A stretch of DNA of 64,000 nt. Origin: Proteus hauseri ATCC 700826 (lineage in GTDB: Bacteria > Pseudomonadota > Gammaproteobacteria > Enterobacterales > Enterobacteriaceae). The notes below the pieces were generated by a model, which had not been told where the DNA came from, ran no database searches, and saw nothing but the letters and a program-made list of their open reading frames with translations. Positions 55,954-64,000 of this stretch are shown here, in pieces. The stretch covers positions 1 to 64,000 of the forward strand of contig NZ_LXEV01000014.1 in the NCBI RefSeq assembly GCF_001654965.1. The letters run 5' to 3'. Made by a program: the position numbers and the translations under genes. How positions within the stretch are numbered: the first letter of the stretch is position 1; every line of letters starts with the position of its first letter.

Positions 55954-56226
55954 TTATTCTTCATCAAACCCTGATTCAAATAATGCAATAATAGCATCAA
56001 TAGCTTCTTTTTCATCACTTCCCGTGACTTCGATGTTAATATGACTCCCTTGTTCCGAGTCAAGCATCAACATCGCAATCACACTATCTGCTTGTGCTTC
56101 AACCCCTTCATGATTGCGTAAAATCACCGTTGATTGAAATGTTTTTACTAAATCAAACAATTTCATTGCTGGCCTAGCGTGTATACCAAGCCGATTTTTT
56201 ATCGCAACTTGTCGGTGTTGGGTCAT
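55954..56226 (-). CDS. npr: NPr, nitrogen-PTS phosphocarrier
   Basis: An HPr-like protein of the regulatory nitrogen PTS that passes phosphate from PtsP to PtsN. The active His is in [13 protein letters not shown] at position 16, and [21 protein letters not shown] follows. It overlaps rapZ by 4 bases and is the last gene of the rpoN operon. Confidence 0.95.
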   Translation of the reverse strand: MTQHRQVAIKNRLGIHARPAMKLFDLVKTFQSTVILRNHEGVEAQADSVIAMLMLDSEQGSHINIEVTGSDEKEAIDAIIALFESGFDEE

Positions 56227-57077
56227 TTACGTTTTTCTAACGTTCTATGGCGCGACTGTACGTTTTTACCACGAGAGCGGAAATAATCAGCCAATTGCTC
56301 AGCAACGTATACAGAACGGTGCTTACCACCAGTACAACCTATCGCAACCGTTAAATAACTACGGTTATTGGTTTCTAACATAGGTAACCAAAGTTCGAGA
56401 TAGCTTCTGGTTTGATAAATAAAATTGTGTACTTCTGTGTGACGATCTAAAAATGCAGCAACAGGGCGATCAAGACCCGTCATTGGGCGAAGTTTAGGAT
56501 CCCAATGTGGATTTGGTAAGAAACGAACATCAAAAACATAGTCTGCATCGATAGGGATACCATGTTTGAAGCCAAAAGATTCAAACACCATAGTCAGTTC
56601 ACGTTCACGTTTACCTAATAAGCGGGTACGTAGCATTTCTGCTAACTCATGAACAGACATTTCAGAGGTATCGATGATAAGATCAGCACGTGATCGTAGT
56701 GGCTCTAACAGATCACTTTCCGTATCTATCGCCACTTCCAAAGAAAGGTTCTTGGTCGAAAGAGGGTGAAGACGTCGTGTATCACTATAACGACGGATCA
56801 AGGTGTTTCTGTCAGCATCTAAAAATAACAGCTGTGGAGAATATTCAGCGGGTAAACTTTCCAGCGCTTTTTCAAAGATCTCCGGCGATTCAGGCATATT
56901 ACGAACATCAATACTGACTGCGGCAGCAGAAGCATCACGTTCCGCCAGCGTTTTCGCAAGCTCAGGTAACAGATCAACGGGTAAGTTATCTACGCAATAA
57001 AATCCCATATCTTCAAGCGCACGCAAAGCGACTGACTTACCTGAACCAGAGCGTCCGCTGACTATCATCAGCACCAT
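56223..57077 (-). CDS. rapZ: RapZ, RNase adaptor controlling GlmZ
   Basis: An RNA-binding protein that brings GlmZ small RNA to RNase E and so controls amino-sugar synthesis through GlmS. Walker A GRSGSGKS at 8-15, [17 protein letters not shown] and the C-terminal [20 protein letters not shown] with [18 protein letters not shown], the RNA-binding tail, are present. Operon position between ptsN and npr is as in E. coli. Confidence 0.96.
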   Translation of the reverse strand: MVLMIVSGRSGSGKSVALRALEDMGFYCVDNLPVDLLPELAKTLAERDASAAAVSIDVRNMPESPEIFEKALESLPAEYSPQLLFLDADRNTLIRRYSDTRRLHPLSTKNLSLEVAIDTESDLLEPLRSRADLIIDTSEMSVHELAEMLRTRLLGKRERELTMVFESFGFKHGIPIDADYVFDVRFLPNPHWDPKLRPMTGLDRPVAAFLDRHTEVHNFIYQTRSYLELWLPMLETNNRSYLTVAIGCTGGKHRSVYVAEQLADYFRSRGKNVQSRHRTLEKRK

Positions 57078-57157
57078 GAGGTAGCTCCCCTTAAAATTTC
57101 CCAGTGATGAATATCATCCCACTGTATGCTTTTCGCTTCCTAATAAACCTTGTGGGT

Positions 57158-57625
57158 CTATTCTGTGACAATCTGATAAAGCTCTTCATCACTTTGTGCG
57201 GAGCGTAGTTGGCGACATAAATTTTTATCCGCTAACTGTTTGGCAATTAAAGACAGTGTGTGTAAATGTTCCTTGCACTGTGTTGCAGGAACGAGTAATG
57301 CGAACAACAAATCAACAGGTTGATTATCAATAGCGTCAAAAGCAATAGGTTCGTTTAGGTGAAGAAACACACCAACGACACGGTCTGCTCGATCACTTTC
57401 AATTCGTCCATGAGGGATAGCTAAGCCACCACCGATCCCTGTTGTACCCACTTTTTCGCGAGTCAGTAAGGCTTCAAATATCAGCGTTTCTGGTAAATTA
57501 AGCTCAGTAGCAGCTAATTCACTGATAATTTCCAAAGCGCGTTTTTTACTCGTGCAATGTACATCGTTATGGGTACATGTCAGAGAAAGAACGTCACTAA
57601 TTTTCATTTTTGTATCGTTGTTCAT
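57158..57625 (-). CDS. ptsN: PtsN, nitrogen-PTS enzyme IIA
   Basis: The regulatory end point of the nitrogen PTS; it controls potassium transporters and phosphate sensing. The 155-residue EIIA domain has the active His in LAIPHGRIE at 72, and AFDAIDNQPVDLLFALLVPA is almost identical to E. coli. The ATG at 57625 matches the E. coli start; a GTG 12 bases upstream is an alternative. Confidence 0.95.
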   Translation of the reverse strand: MNNDTKMKISDVLSLTCTHNDVHCTSKKRALEIISELAATELNLPETLIFEALLTREKVGTTGIGGGLAIPHGRIESDRADRVVGVFLHLNEPIAFDAIDNQPVDLLFALLVPATQCKEHLHTLSLIAKQLADKNLCRQLRSAQSDEELYQIVTE

Positions 57626-57648
57626 TGTCTTATTCACTTAGACCAGCA

Positions 57649-57775
57649 AACCAGATGCCACAAAGTGACATCTGGTTTTTTGTTACTGATTAATTTTGCG
57701 TCGTTTTTAATATGGCAAACTCAGCGTAAACAACGCAGTAACATTGCCGATTGTATTCCCATTTTACAATGGGAA
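57649..57775. promoter_or_regulatory. Two hairpins between hpf and ptsN
   Basis: TTCCCATT/AATGGGAA (57756-57775) lies right after the hpf stop. AACCAGATG with CATCTGGTT (57649-57677) lies just before ptsN; its T6 tail is on the plus strand, so it would stop antisense transcription, or act as a processing or attenuating element for the operon mRNA. Confidence 0.4.
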
Positions 57776-57780
57776 ATGAA

Positions 57781-58068
57781 TTAATGTTGTCTCAGTTTAT
57801 CTTTGTGTTTGGTTAATTGACGAGCCAGTTTGTCCATTAATCCATCAATTGCTGCGTACATATCATCTGCTTCTGCAGAGGCATGTAATTCACCGCCATT
57901 AACTTGAATGGTCGCTTCCGCGATTTTGTTCACTTTCTCGACTTTCAGAATAACCTGAATGTTGTTAATTTTGTCAAAGAACTGAGGTAATTTAGCGCTT
58001 TTTGCTTTTACAGTGTCACGCAGAGCATCGGTTAATTCAATATTATGACCCGTGATTTGAAGTTCCAT
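57781..58068 (-). CDS. hpf: HPF, ribosome hibernation promoting factor
   Basis: A 95-residue protein that stabilises 100S ribosome dimers in stationary phase. MELQITGHNIELTDALRDTVKAKSAKLPQFFDKINNIQVILKVEK and DMYAAIDGLMDKLARQLTKHKDKLRQH match short HPF of E. coli. The start at 58068 is the E. coli start. It follows rpoN by 23 bases. Confidence 0.95.
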   Translation of the reverse strand: MELQITGHNIELTDALRDTVKAKSAKLPQFFDKINNIQVILKVEKVNKIAEATIQVNGGELHASAEADDMYAAIDGLMDKLARQLTKHKDKLRQH

Positions 58069-58091
58069 AGTGTCTTCCTTCTCAGTTATGC

Positions 58092-59585
58092 TCAAACTAA
58101 CTCTTTACGTTGGTTTGAAGGCGGGATGGATAATGACTCTCTATATTTCGCAACAGTTCGTCGAGCAACTTGTATACCAAGCTCAGCGAGCATATTAGCC
58201 AGTTTACTATCACTTAGTGGTTTCGCTGGATTTTCTGCTGCGATTAGTTTCTTCACTAAAGCCCGGATTGCTGTGGAAGAGGCTTCGCCCCCGCTATCAG
58301 TATTCACATGGCTAGAGAAAAAATACTTCAATTCGAAAATTCCTCTTGGACAATGCAGAAACTTCTGTGTTGTCACGCGAGAAATAGTTGATTCATGCAT
58401 TTCAACCTGTTCAGCAATGTCGGCTAAAACTAACGGTTTCATATGCTCATCACCTAATTCGAAAAATGCCTGCTGTGTGTCAACAATGCAATGAGCGACT
58501 TTTAATAATGTCTCATTACGACTTTCTAAACTTTTTATCAGCCATTTGGCTTCTTGTAAATTATCACGAATAAATTTTCCATCGCTCTCATTTTGCGCCG
58601 ATAACCCAAATGCGGCATAGGTCTCATTTATTCGTAAGCGAGGAATGCTATCTGTATTTAATTCAACTTGCCAGTGTTCACCTGATTTTTTTACCAGTAC
58701 ATCTGGAATAACATACTCCGACTCACCAGTATCAATGCTAAGCCCCGGCTTTGGATCAAGAGATTGAATCATATCAATAACAGATTTTAGTGTCTCTTCT
58801 CGCAATTTTGTTTGACGCATGAGCTGGCGAAAATCTCGATTACCTAACAACTCTAAATGGTGTTCGATAACTAGCTTCGTTTCTTTAAGATAAGGAGTAT
58901 CTGTTGCCAAGGCAGAAAGCTGAATTAATAAGCACTCTTTTAAATCACGAGCAGCAACGCCAATAGGATCAAATCGTTGGACACGTTTTAGGACTGCTTC
59001 AATTTCATCGAGCTCTAACTCATCATCGCCCATTCCAGACAAGATGTCATCCGCTGAAACAGTTAAATAACCTGTTTCATCTACAGCATCAATAATGGCA
59101 ATAGCAATAGCTCTGTCTGTCTCTGTAAAGGGCGTTAAATCAGCTTGCCACGTAAGATAATCTTGCAGTGATGCGGTTGTTTCACCTTGATAAAGTGGCA
59201 ACTCATCATCACCATAGTCACTACTTGTGCCCGATGGTGTGCCTGCGGTGTATATCTCTTCCCATTGTGTATCTAAGGGAAGATCTTCTGGCATATCTTT
59301 TTGTTCTAACGCATCTAATGTATCGAGCTCTTGCGTTTCATGTTCACTTTCGTTGTCGGTGTTATTTTCAATGCGGTTATCAGAGAGATTATCGGGGTAA
59401 TCTTCATCATTTTGGTGGTGATCGTCTTGATCTTCGTCTTGCTCTAGAAGAGGATTTGATTCAAGCGCTTGCTGAATTTCTTGTTGTAATTCAAGCGTAG
59501 AAAGTTGCAACAAACGGATAGCCTGTTGTAGCTGTGGCGTCATCGCCAATTGCTGACTAAGACGAAGTTGCAGACTTTGTTTCAT
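58092..59585 (-). CDS. rpoN: RpoN, sigma-54
   Basis: Alternative sigma factor for nitrogen and other stress genes. The 497-residue chain has the Gln/Leu-rich activator region ([29 protein letters not shown]), the acidic region II (about 50-110), the core-binding region and the C-terminal RpoN box [10 protein letters not shown] with the upstream [14 protein letters not shown]. First gene of the rpoN-hpf-ptsN-rapZ-npr operon, 60 bases after lptB. Confidence 0.97.
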   Translation of the reverse strand: MKQSLQLRLSQQLAMTPQLQQAIRLLQLSTLELQQEIQQALESNPLLEQDEDQDDHHQNDEDYPDNLSDNRIENNTDNESEHETQELDTLDALEQKDMPEDLPLDTQWEEIYTAGTPSGTSSDYGDDELPLYQGETTASLQDYLTWQADLTPFTETDRAIAIAIIDAVDETGYLTVSADDILSGMGDDELELDEIEAVLKRVQRFDPIGVAARDLKECLLIQLSALATDTPYLKETKLVIEHHLELLGNRDFRQLMRQTKLREETLKSVIDMIQSLDPKPGLSIDTGESEYVIPDVLVKKSGEHWQVELNTDSIPRLRINETYAAFGLSAQNESDGKFIRDNLQEAKWLIKSLESRNETLLKVAHCIVDTQQAFFELGDEHMKPLVLADIAEQVEMHESTISRVTTQKFLHCPRGIFELKYFFSSHVNTDSGGEASSTAIRALVKKLIAAENPAKPLSDSKLANMLAELGIQVARRTVAKYRESLSIPPSNQRKELV

Positions 59586-59645
59586 AGTGATGTGATAAAT
59601 CCTTTAATGTTGTCATCCTTGACTGAGCAAAAGCGAAATTAAGCG

Positions 59646-60371
59646 TTAAAGACGGAAGCCCTCTCCTAAATAAACACGTTTAACTTGCTCATTTTCAAGA
59701 ATTTCTTCTGGCGAACCATGAGCAATAAGATGGCCTTGGCTAACGATATAGGCACGTTCACAAACATCTAAGGTTTCACGAACATTATGATCGGTGATAA
59801 GAACACCTAAGCCATAATCACGTAGATGTTGGATTATCTTCTTGATATCCAATACCGAAATTGGGTCAACACCCGCAAAAGGTTCATCTAATAAAATAAA
59901 CTTAGGATTTGCAGCTAATGCACGAGCAATCTCAACACGACGACGTTCACCACCCGATAATGACTGACCTAAGCTATTACGTAAATGACTGACGTTGAAC
60001 TCTTCAAGCAGCTCTTCAGCTCGGTCTTTACGTTGCTCAGCGCTAAGATCATGGCGGATCTCTAAGATAGCCATAATATTGTCATAAACACTTAAGCGCC
60101 TAAAAATAGACGCTTCTTGTGGTAAATAACCAATACCTTTACGTGCGCGTTCGTGCAGAGGTAATAGAGTGATATCTTCATCATCAATGGTGATGCAGCC
60201 TGCATCGCGAGCAACAATACCCACAACCATATAGAATGTGGTTGTTTTACCGGCACCATTTGGACCCAGTAACCCCACGATTTCACCAGAGTTAACATTC
60301 AGGCTAACATCACCAACGACGGTGCGCCCTTTGTATGCTTTTGCTAAATTTTCAGCTTTTAACAGCGCCAT
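59646..60371 (-). CDS. lptB: LptB, LPS export ABC ATPase
   Basis: ATPase of the LptB2FGC complex that extracts lipopolysaccharide from the inner membrane. Walker [10 protein letters not shown] (about 35-43), Q-loop [16 protein letters not shown], signature [10 protein letters not shown] and Walker [16 protein letters not shown] are nearly identical to E. coli. It lies 6 bases after lptA. Confidence 0.97.
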   Translation of the reverse strand: MALLKAENLAKAYKGRTVVGDVSLNVNSGEIVGLLGPNGAGKTTTFYMVVGIVARDAGCITIDDEDITLLPLHERARKGIGYLPQEASIFRRLSVYDNIMAILEIRHDLSAEQRKDRAEELLEEFNVSHLRNSLGQSLSGGERRRVEIARALAANPKFILLDEPFAGVDPISVLDIKKIIQHLRDYGLGVLITDHNVRETLDVCERAYIVSQGHLIAHGSPEEILENEQVKRVYLGEGFRL

Positions 60372-60377
60372 AAAGTG

Positions 60378-60917
60378 TTACTTACCTTTGTTATTCGTAC
60401 CAGTACCAGTACCTTTCTCTTGCAACTGAGATGGCAGTAAGACAGTGGTGACTTGTTTACCTTTAGTACTAAATGCTTCCATTTGCTGAGTTGGAACTTG
60501 GTAAGTGATCTTATCACCAGAAATATTACTGTCTAATTGCTCAAGATAAGCTTTACCCGTTAACGTCACCAGCTCTTTATTCATTTCATAGGTCATTTTA
60601 TCACCATGACCTTTGATAGGTTTGCCATCATCTTGTAATTGATAAAAAGTCACTGGATTACCAAAGGCTTCAATGACGGTTTTATTTGAGTCACCACCCG
60701 GGCGCGTGACAACCACTTTATCTGCGCGAATATCGATAGAGCCCTGTTTTATTACTACATTTGTAGTAAATGTCGTGATGTTTTTTTCCAGATCAAGCGA
60801 CTGTTTTTCTGAATTCACAACAATTTTTTGTTGTGTATCATCTTTAAGCGCCATAGCTGGTACGCTAATTGATAATAATGTACTGATAATCAGTGTATTA
60901 CGGATTTTTCGATTCAT
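60378..60917 (-). CDS. lptA: LptA, periplasmic LPS bridge
   Basis: Periplasmic protein that polymerises into the bridge carrying LPS to LptD. The signal peptide ends in VPAMA; the mature jellyroll has VVNSEKQSLDLEKNITTFTTNVVIKQGSIDIRADKVVVTRPGG. The start at 60917 is preceded by GAGA; another ATG at 60929 would give a 27-residue signal. It overlaps lptC. Confidence 0.93.
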   Translation of the reverse strand: MNRKIRNTLIISTLLSISVPAMALKDDTQQKIVVNSEKQSLDLEKNITTFTTNVVIKQGSIDIRADKVVVTRPGGDSNKTVIEAFGNPVTFYQLQDDGKPIKGHGDKMTYEMNKELVTLTGKAYLEQLDSNISGDKITYQVPTQQMEAFSTKGKQVTTVLLPSQLQEKGTGTGTNNKGK

Positions 60918-61476
60918 TAGAGATCTCATAATAGGTGTTCACCTGTTCAATCAGCTCTGCGTGTTTATTACGCAGATTGCCTCGCATTTTTAAGCCGACT
61001 GATTTCAGTCCGACGCCGATAATAGTCACTTCATCATCAGAGGAAACATCCTGTGTGTCCAGATTAACGATGGCATTCTCTGTACTGATCCGCTGCAATT
61101 GTGCATCGGCAGATAAGCTATCGACTTGAACATCGCCATAAAGATAGAGCATTTTACTATTGGTTAGCTTCGCTTTATTTGCGCGAACAGTCCATGTTGC
61201 TTCTCCTGTCGGTGAGTAAGTGGTTAAGACAGGGTTAGTAAACCATGTAAACTTTTGCTGAGCATAGTTTTTAACGTCATCAGCAACCAGTTTATATCCC
61301 AGTAAACCTGTTGGTTCATAAACAAAAGATACCGATGATTTAGATTGATAAGTCGGTTGCCCGTCATCAACAATGTCGCCATCACCGAATTCAGTGTTAT
61401 TTGTATAGTTCCAGCCGATTAGCCCAAGCGCTACAATGGCAAGAAACAGGGTAAACCAGGATTTTAATTTATTCAT
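60898..61476 (-). CDS. lptC: LptC, LPS export membrane protein
   Basis: A bitopic protein that receives LPS from LptB2FG and passes it to LptA. It has an N-terminal membrane helix (SWFTLFLAIVALGLIGWNY) and a jellyroll domain with LVADDVKNYAQQKFTWFTNPVLTTYSPTGEATWTVRANKAKLTN. The 3' end overlaps the start of lptA. Confidence 0.94.
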   Translation of the reverse strand: MNKLKSWFTLFLAIVALGLIGWNYTNNTEFGDGDIVDDGQPTYQSKSSVSFVYEPTGLLGYKLVADDVKNYAQQKFTWFTNPVLTTYSPTGEATWTVRANKAKLTNSKMLYLYGDVQVDSLSADAQLQRISTENAIVNLDTQDVSSDDEVTIIGVGLKSVGLKMRGNLRNKHAELIEQVNTYYEISNESKNP

Positions 61477-61494
61477 TCTGTATCGTTATTCGTT

Positions 61495-62052
61495 TTAAAT
61501 CGAAAGACCTTTAGCTTCGTCAAGCCGACCTTGTGCTAAAAGTATTAAATCACATATTTCGCGTACTGCACCACGCCCACCCGCTATACGGGTAACATAG
61601 TTAGCACGAGGTATCAGTAATGGATGCGCATCAGCAACGGCAACAGAGAGCCCCACTTTTTCCATTACAGGTAAATCAATTAAGTCATCACCAATATAAG
61701 CGGTTTGTTCTGACTTGAGGTTCAGTGTATCTAACAGTTGTTGATACGCCAAAAGCTTATTATGCTGACCTTGGTAAAGATATGTAATGCCAAGGGTTTT
61801 AGCTCGGTCTTCTAGCAATTTAGATTGACGACCTGTAATGATAGCGACCTCAATGCCAGAAGTAAGCAAACAACGGATCCCGTAGCCATCACGGACATTA
61901 AAGGCTTTTAATTCCTCGCCATTATTGCCCATATAAATTAACCCGTCAGACATCACACCATCAACATCACAAATCAGCAATTGGACTTTTTCTGCTTTTT
62001 TGATTATTTGATTGCTTACTGCGCCATAACAGGTCTCTATCATTGTATTCAT
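61495..62052 (-). CDS. kdsC: KdsC, Kdo-8-phosphate phosphatase
   Basis: A HAD-family phosphatase giving free Kdo for lipopolysaccharide. Motif I DVDGVMSDG with nucleophilic Asp near 29, GYGIRCLLTSGIEVAIITGRQS, and YIGDDLIDLPVMEKVGL are characteristic. AAGGAT precedes the start. It lies between kdsD and lptC, as in E. coli. Confidence 0.96.
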   Translation of the reverse strand: MNTMIETCYGAVSNQIIKKAEKVQLLICDVDGVMSDGLIYMGNNGEELKAFNVRDGYGIRCLLTSGIEVAIITGRQSKLLEDRAKTLGITYLYQGQHNKLLAYQQLLDTLNLKSEQTAYIGDDLIDLPVMEKVGLSVAVADAHPLLIPRANYVTRIAGGRGAVREICDLILLAQGRLDEAKGLSI

Positions 62053-62079
62053 TTTTATCCTTACTAACTTATGACAAGC

Positions 62080-63066
62080 TTATACTACACCGGCTTGTAA
62101 TAAATCATGCATATGTAAAACACCTAACAGAATATCACTATTAGGTTCTGTCACTAAGAGTGAAGTGATATGTTTAGCCTGCATTAAATTAAGTGCTTCT
62201 ACTGCTAAACAATCAGGACGAATACGTACGCCCCCTTTCGTCATAACATCTGAAATTTTAGCGTTATTTAAATCAATACCTAGATCAAAAATACGACGTA
62301 AATCACCATCAGTAAAAATCCCGTTAATCAACATATTATCATCACAGATAACTGTCATACCTAATTTTTTACGGGTTATTTCAACCAAAGCTTCTCGTAA
62401 AGAGGCGTCTTTTTTAACGCATGGAATATCATCTTCTTTATTCATTAAATCACTGACATGCAACAGTAATTTACGTCCTAATGCCCCACCAGGGTGAGAA
62501 AGTGCAAAATCTTCAGCCGTAAAGCCTCTTGCTCGTAGTAAAGCTATCGCTAAGGCATCACCCATAACTAGTGTTGCGGTGGTACTGGTAGTTGGCGCAA
62601 GGCCTAAAGGACAGGCTTCTTGAGGAACTTTAATGCAAAGATGAATATCAGACGCTTTCCCCATTGTACTGTGAGGAGTGCGTGTCATACAAATCAGTGT
62701 TATTTGTTTACGTTTAAGGACAGGGATTAATGCCAAGATCTCGCTAGCTTCACCTGAGTTTGAAATTGCAAGAACAATGTCTTTTTCTGTCACCATGCCT
62801 AAATCGCCGTGACTGGCTTCGCCGGGATGAACAAAAAAAGAAGGTGTACCTGTACTGGCAAAAGTGGCGGCAATTTTGTGTCCAATATGGCCTGACTTGC
62901 CCATTCCCATCACAATGACTCTACCTTGGCAGTGAAAAATCTTTTGACAAGCGAGGGTAAAATCGTCGTTGATGTATTGCTCTAATTCAGCTAATCCTTC
63001 TCGTTCAATATGAAGAACCTTTTTACCTGCTTGCTGAAAATCAAACTCGGTCATTTTTTGTACCAT
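62080..63066 (-). CDS. kdsD: KdsD, arabinose-5-phosphate isomerase
   Basis: Converts ribulose-5-phosphate to arabinose-5-phosphate, the first step of Kdo synthesis. The 328-residue protein has an N-terminal SIS domain (VMGMGKSGHIGHKIAATFASTGTPSFFVHPGEASHGDLGM) and two C-terminal CBS domains (DDIPCVKKDASLREAL..., TSLLVTEPNSDILLGVLHMHDLLQAGVV). It lies 5 bases after yrbG. Confidence 0.96.
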   Translation of the reverse strand: MVQKMTEFDFQQAGKKVLHIEREGLAELEQYINDDFTLACQKIFHCQGRVIVMGMGKSGHIGHKIAATFASTGTPSFFVHPGEASHGDLGMVTEKDIVLAISNSGEASEILALIPVLKRKQITLICMTRTPHSTMGKASDIHLCIKVPQEACPLGLAPTTSTTATLVMGDALAIALLRARGFTAEDFALSHPGGALGRKLLLHVSDLMNKEDDIPCVKKDASLREALVEITRKKLGMTVICDDNMLINGIFTDGDLRRIFDLGIDLNNAKISDVMTKGGVRIRPDCLAVEALNLMQAKHITSLLVTEPNSDILLGVLHMHDLLQAGVV

Positions 63067-63071
63067 TTATT

Positions 63072-64000
63072 TTAGGTTAAAAGAGAATGTGCGACGCACA
63101 ACACCGTAATATAAATAATAAAGCAAACTAATAAGAATATCCCTTTCCCTCTATTAAGGCGCTGTTTTCGTCCTAATGAGAAGATACCAAAGAGTAAACT
63201 GGCAGCCACTAGTACAGCAAAACTAAAGTAGAAAGCATCAACATTAAAACCACTTGGCGAGAGCAATGCTGGCATCCCAAGCACAAATGTGAGATTAAAA
63301 ATATTAGCGCCAATAATATTGCCTAATGCTAACTCATTTTCTCGTCTTAGGGCGGCAACAATAGTGGTGGCTAATTCAGGTAGGCTTGTCCCTATCGATA
63401 GCAAGGTTAGTCCAACAAAGAAACCACTAATTTGATATTGTTGCGTTAAAATGAATGCGTTATCAATAATCATTCTTGTTGCAACAGGAATGATCAGTAA
63501 TGCGATAACCACCCAGAAAAGGGCAACTGAATTACGTGGATTCGTCTGTAATTCAAATCGACTTAACGTTTCTAATGGTAAAACATAACGTGTTTGTGTC
63601 AGTGTTTTATGCATCATTTTTATCATTAGATAAATGGAAGCAAAACCAATAAAAAAGAGTAAGGTACCTTCTCGTAATCCTAAATTACCACTCGAAACTA
63701 CTATGCCAGCAAGTAAGATGACTATAATCATCAATGGAAATTCTTTTTTCAAAACGGCAGATTGGATATTCATGGGATAAATCATGGCACCAATACCTGC
63801 AATTAAAAGCAGGTTTGTGAGAGTGGAACCAATAGCAGTACCAATAGCGATATCAGGTAAGTTATGAACGGCAGCATCAGTAGAAACAAAAAGTTCTGGC
63901 AATGATGTCCCTGTGCCTACAATCAAAACACCAATGACAGCGGGTGAGATCTTTAACGATTGTGCAAAAACTGAAGCACCATAGACTAGCCTATCTGAAG
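63072..64000 (-). CDS. yrbG: YrbG, Na+/Ca2+ exchanger family membrane protein, 5' end cut by window edge
   Basis: An inner-membrane cation exchanger of the CaCA family. Both alpha repeats show: VGTGTSLPELFVSTDAAVHNLPDIAIGTAIGSTLTN and LLSIGTSLPELATTIVAALRRENELALGNIIGANIFN. The frame runs past the window end; the last bases encode SDRLVYGASVFAQSLKISPAVIGVLIVG, matching E. coli from about residue 19, so some 18 residues are missing. The gene heads the yrbG-kdsDC-lptCAB cluster. Confidence 0.93.
   Translation of the reverse strand, partial: SDRLVYGASVFAQSLKISPAVIGVLIVGTGTSLPELFVSTDAAVHNLPDIAIGTAIGSTLTNLLLIAGIGAMIYPMNIQSAVLKKEFPLMIIVILLAGIVVSSGNLGLREGTLLFFIGFASIYLMIKMMHKTLTQTRYVLPLETLSRFELQTNPRNSVALFWVVIALLIIPVATRMIIDNAFILTQQYQISGFFVGLTLLSIGTSLPELATTIVAALRRENELALGNIIGANIFNLTFVLGMPALLSPSGFNVDAFYFSFAVLVAASLLFGIFSLGRKQRLNRGKGIFLLVCFIIYITVLCVAHSLLT

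Overview
The window is AT-rich DNA from an enterobacterium. Order and protein similarity (fis-dusB-prmA-panF-yhdT, accBC-aroQ, mreBCD-maf-rng-yhdP, tldD/pmbA, rpoN-hpf-ptsN-rapZ-npr, lptBAC-kdsCD) follow the E. coli 70-72 min region closely. The base composition, aroQ placed directly upstream of accBC, and a barnase/barstar pair beside tldD suggest Proteus or a close Morganellaceae relative. The genus is inferred; there is no rRNA in the window.

Layout. Positions 1-12.8 kb hold chromosomal accessory functions on both strands: panM, a divergent MarR/MFS pair with two palindromic operators, loiP, the ugpBAEC glycerol-3-phosphate importer with ugpQ divergent across two Pho boxes, a carbamate kinase convergent with a CynX-type transporter, and two AT-rich genes (one SMI1/KNR4). 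Positions 13,042-28,994 are an integrated element in the 3' end of fis, bounded by a 16-bp direct repeat. Positions 29-40.6 kb return to the fis...accBC...acuI core, interrupted by a MalY-type aminotransferase, an amino-acid permease and an Lrp regulator. Positions 41-46 kb are mreBCD-maf-rng, followed by a frameshifted yhdP, a nitrilase-family gene, tldD, barnase/barstar, darP and pmbA. The rest is rnk, npr-rapZ-ptsN-hpf-rpoN and the lptBAC-kdsCD-yrbG lipopolysaccharide export cluster; yrbG runs off the right edge.

The main discovery candidate is the 15.9-kb element. It encodes a P4-type integrase, AlpA, a BRO-N protein, an Icd-like protein, a P4-alpha-like primase/helicase, and a full HK97-type capsid and packaging set in the order capsid-protease-portal-head closure-connector-HNH-TerS-TerL. 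It has no tail, lysis or holin gene. This is the layout of a capsid-forming phage-inducible chromosomal island (cf-PICI), a satellite that builds its own heads and takes tails from a helper phage. The family is known, but this copy shows features worth study: two clusters of GGTGCACA/GGTGAACA iterons, one after the primase and one at the far end (P4-like ori and crr); two 10-bp-phased repeat arrays between int and alpA; a nested structured RNA leader before the capsid gene; an intrinsic terminator between the capsid and protease genes; an att core that keeps the Fis C-terminus unchanged; and two unrecognised cargo genes, one a membrane protein.

Other notable points are a one-base slip in a C5 tract splitting yhdP, a CRP site matching the ideal consensus with no obvious target, loss of csrD from its usual place between acuI and mreB, an 8-bp tandem repeat array, and a terminator hairpin just ahead of rnk.
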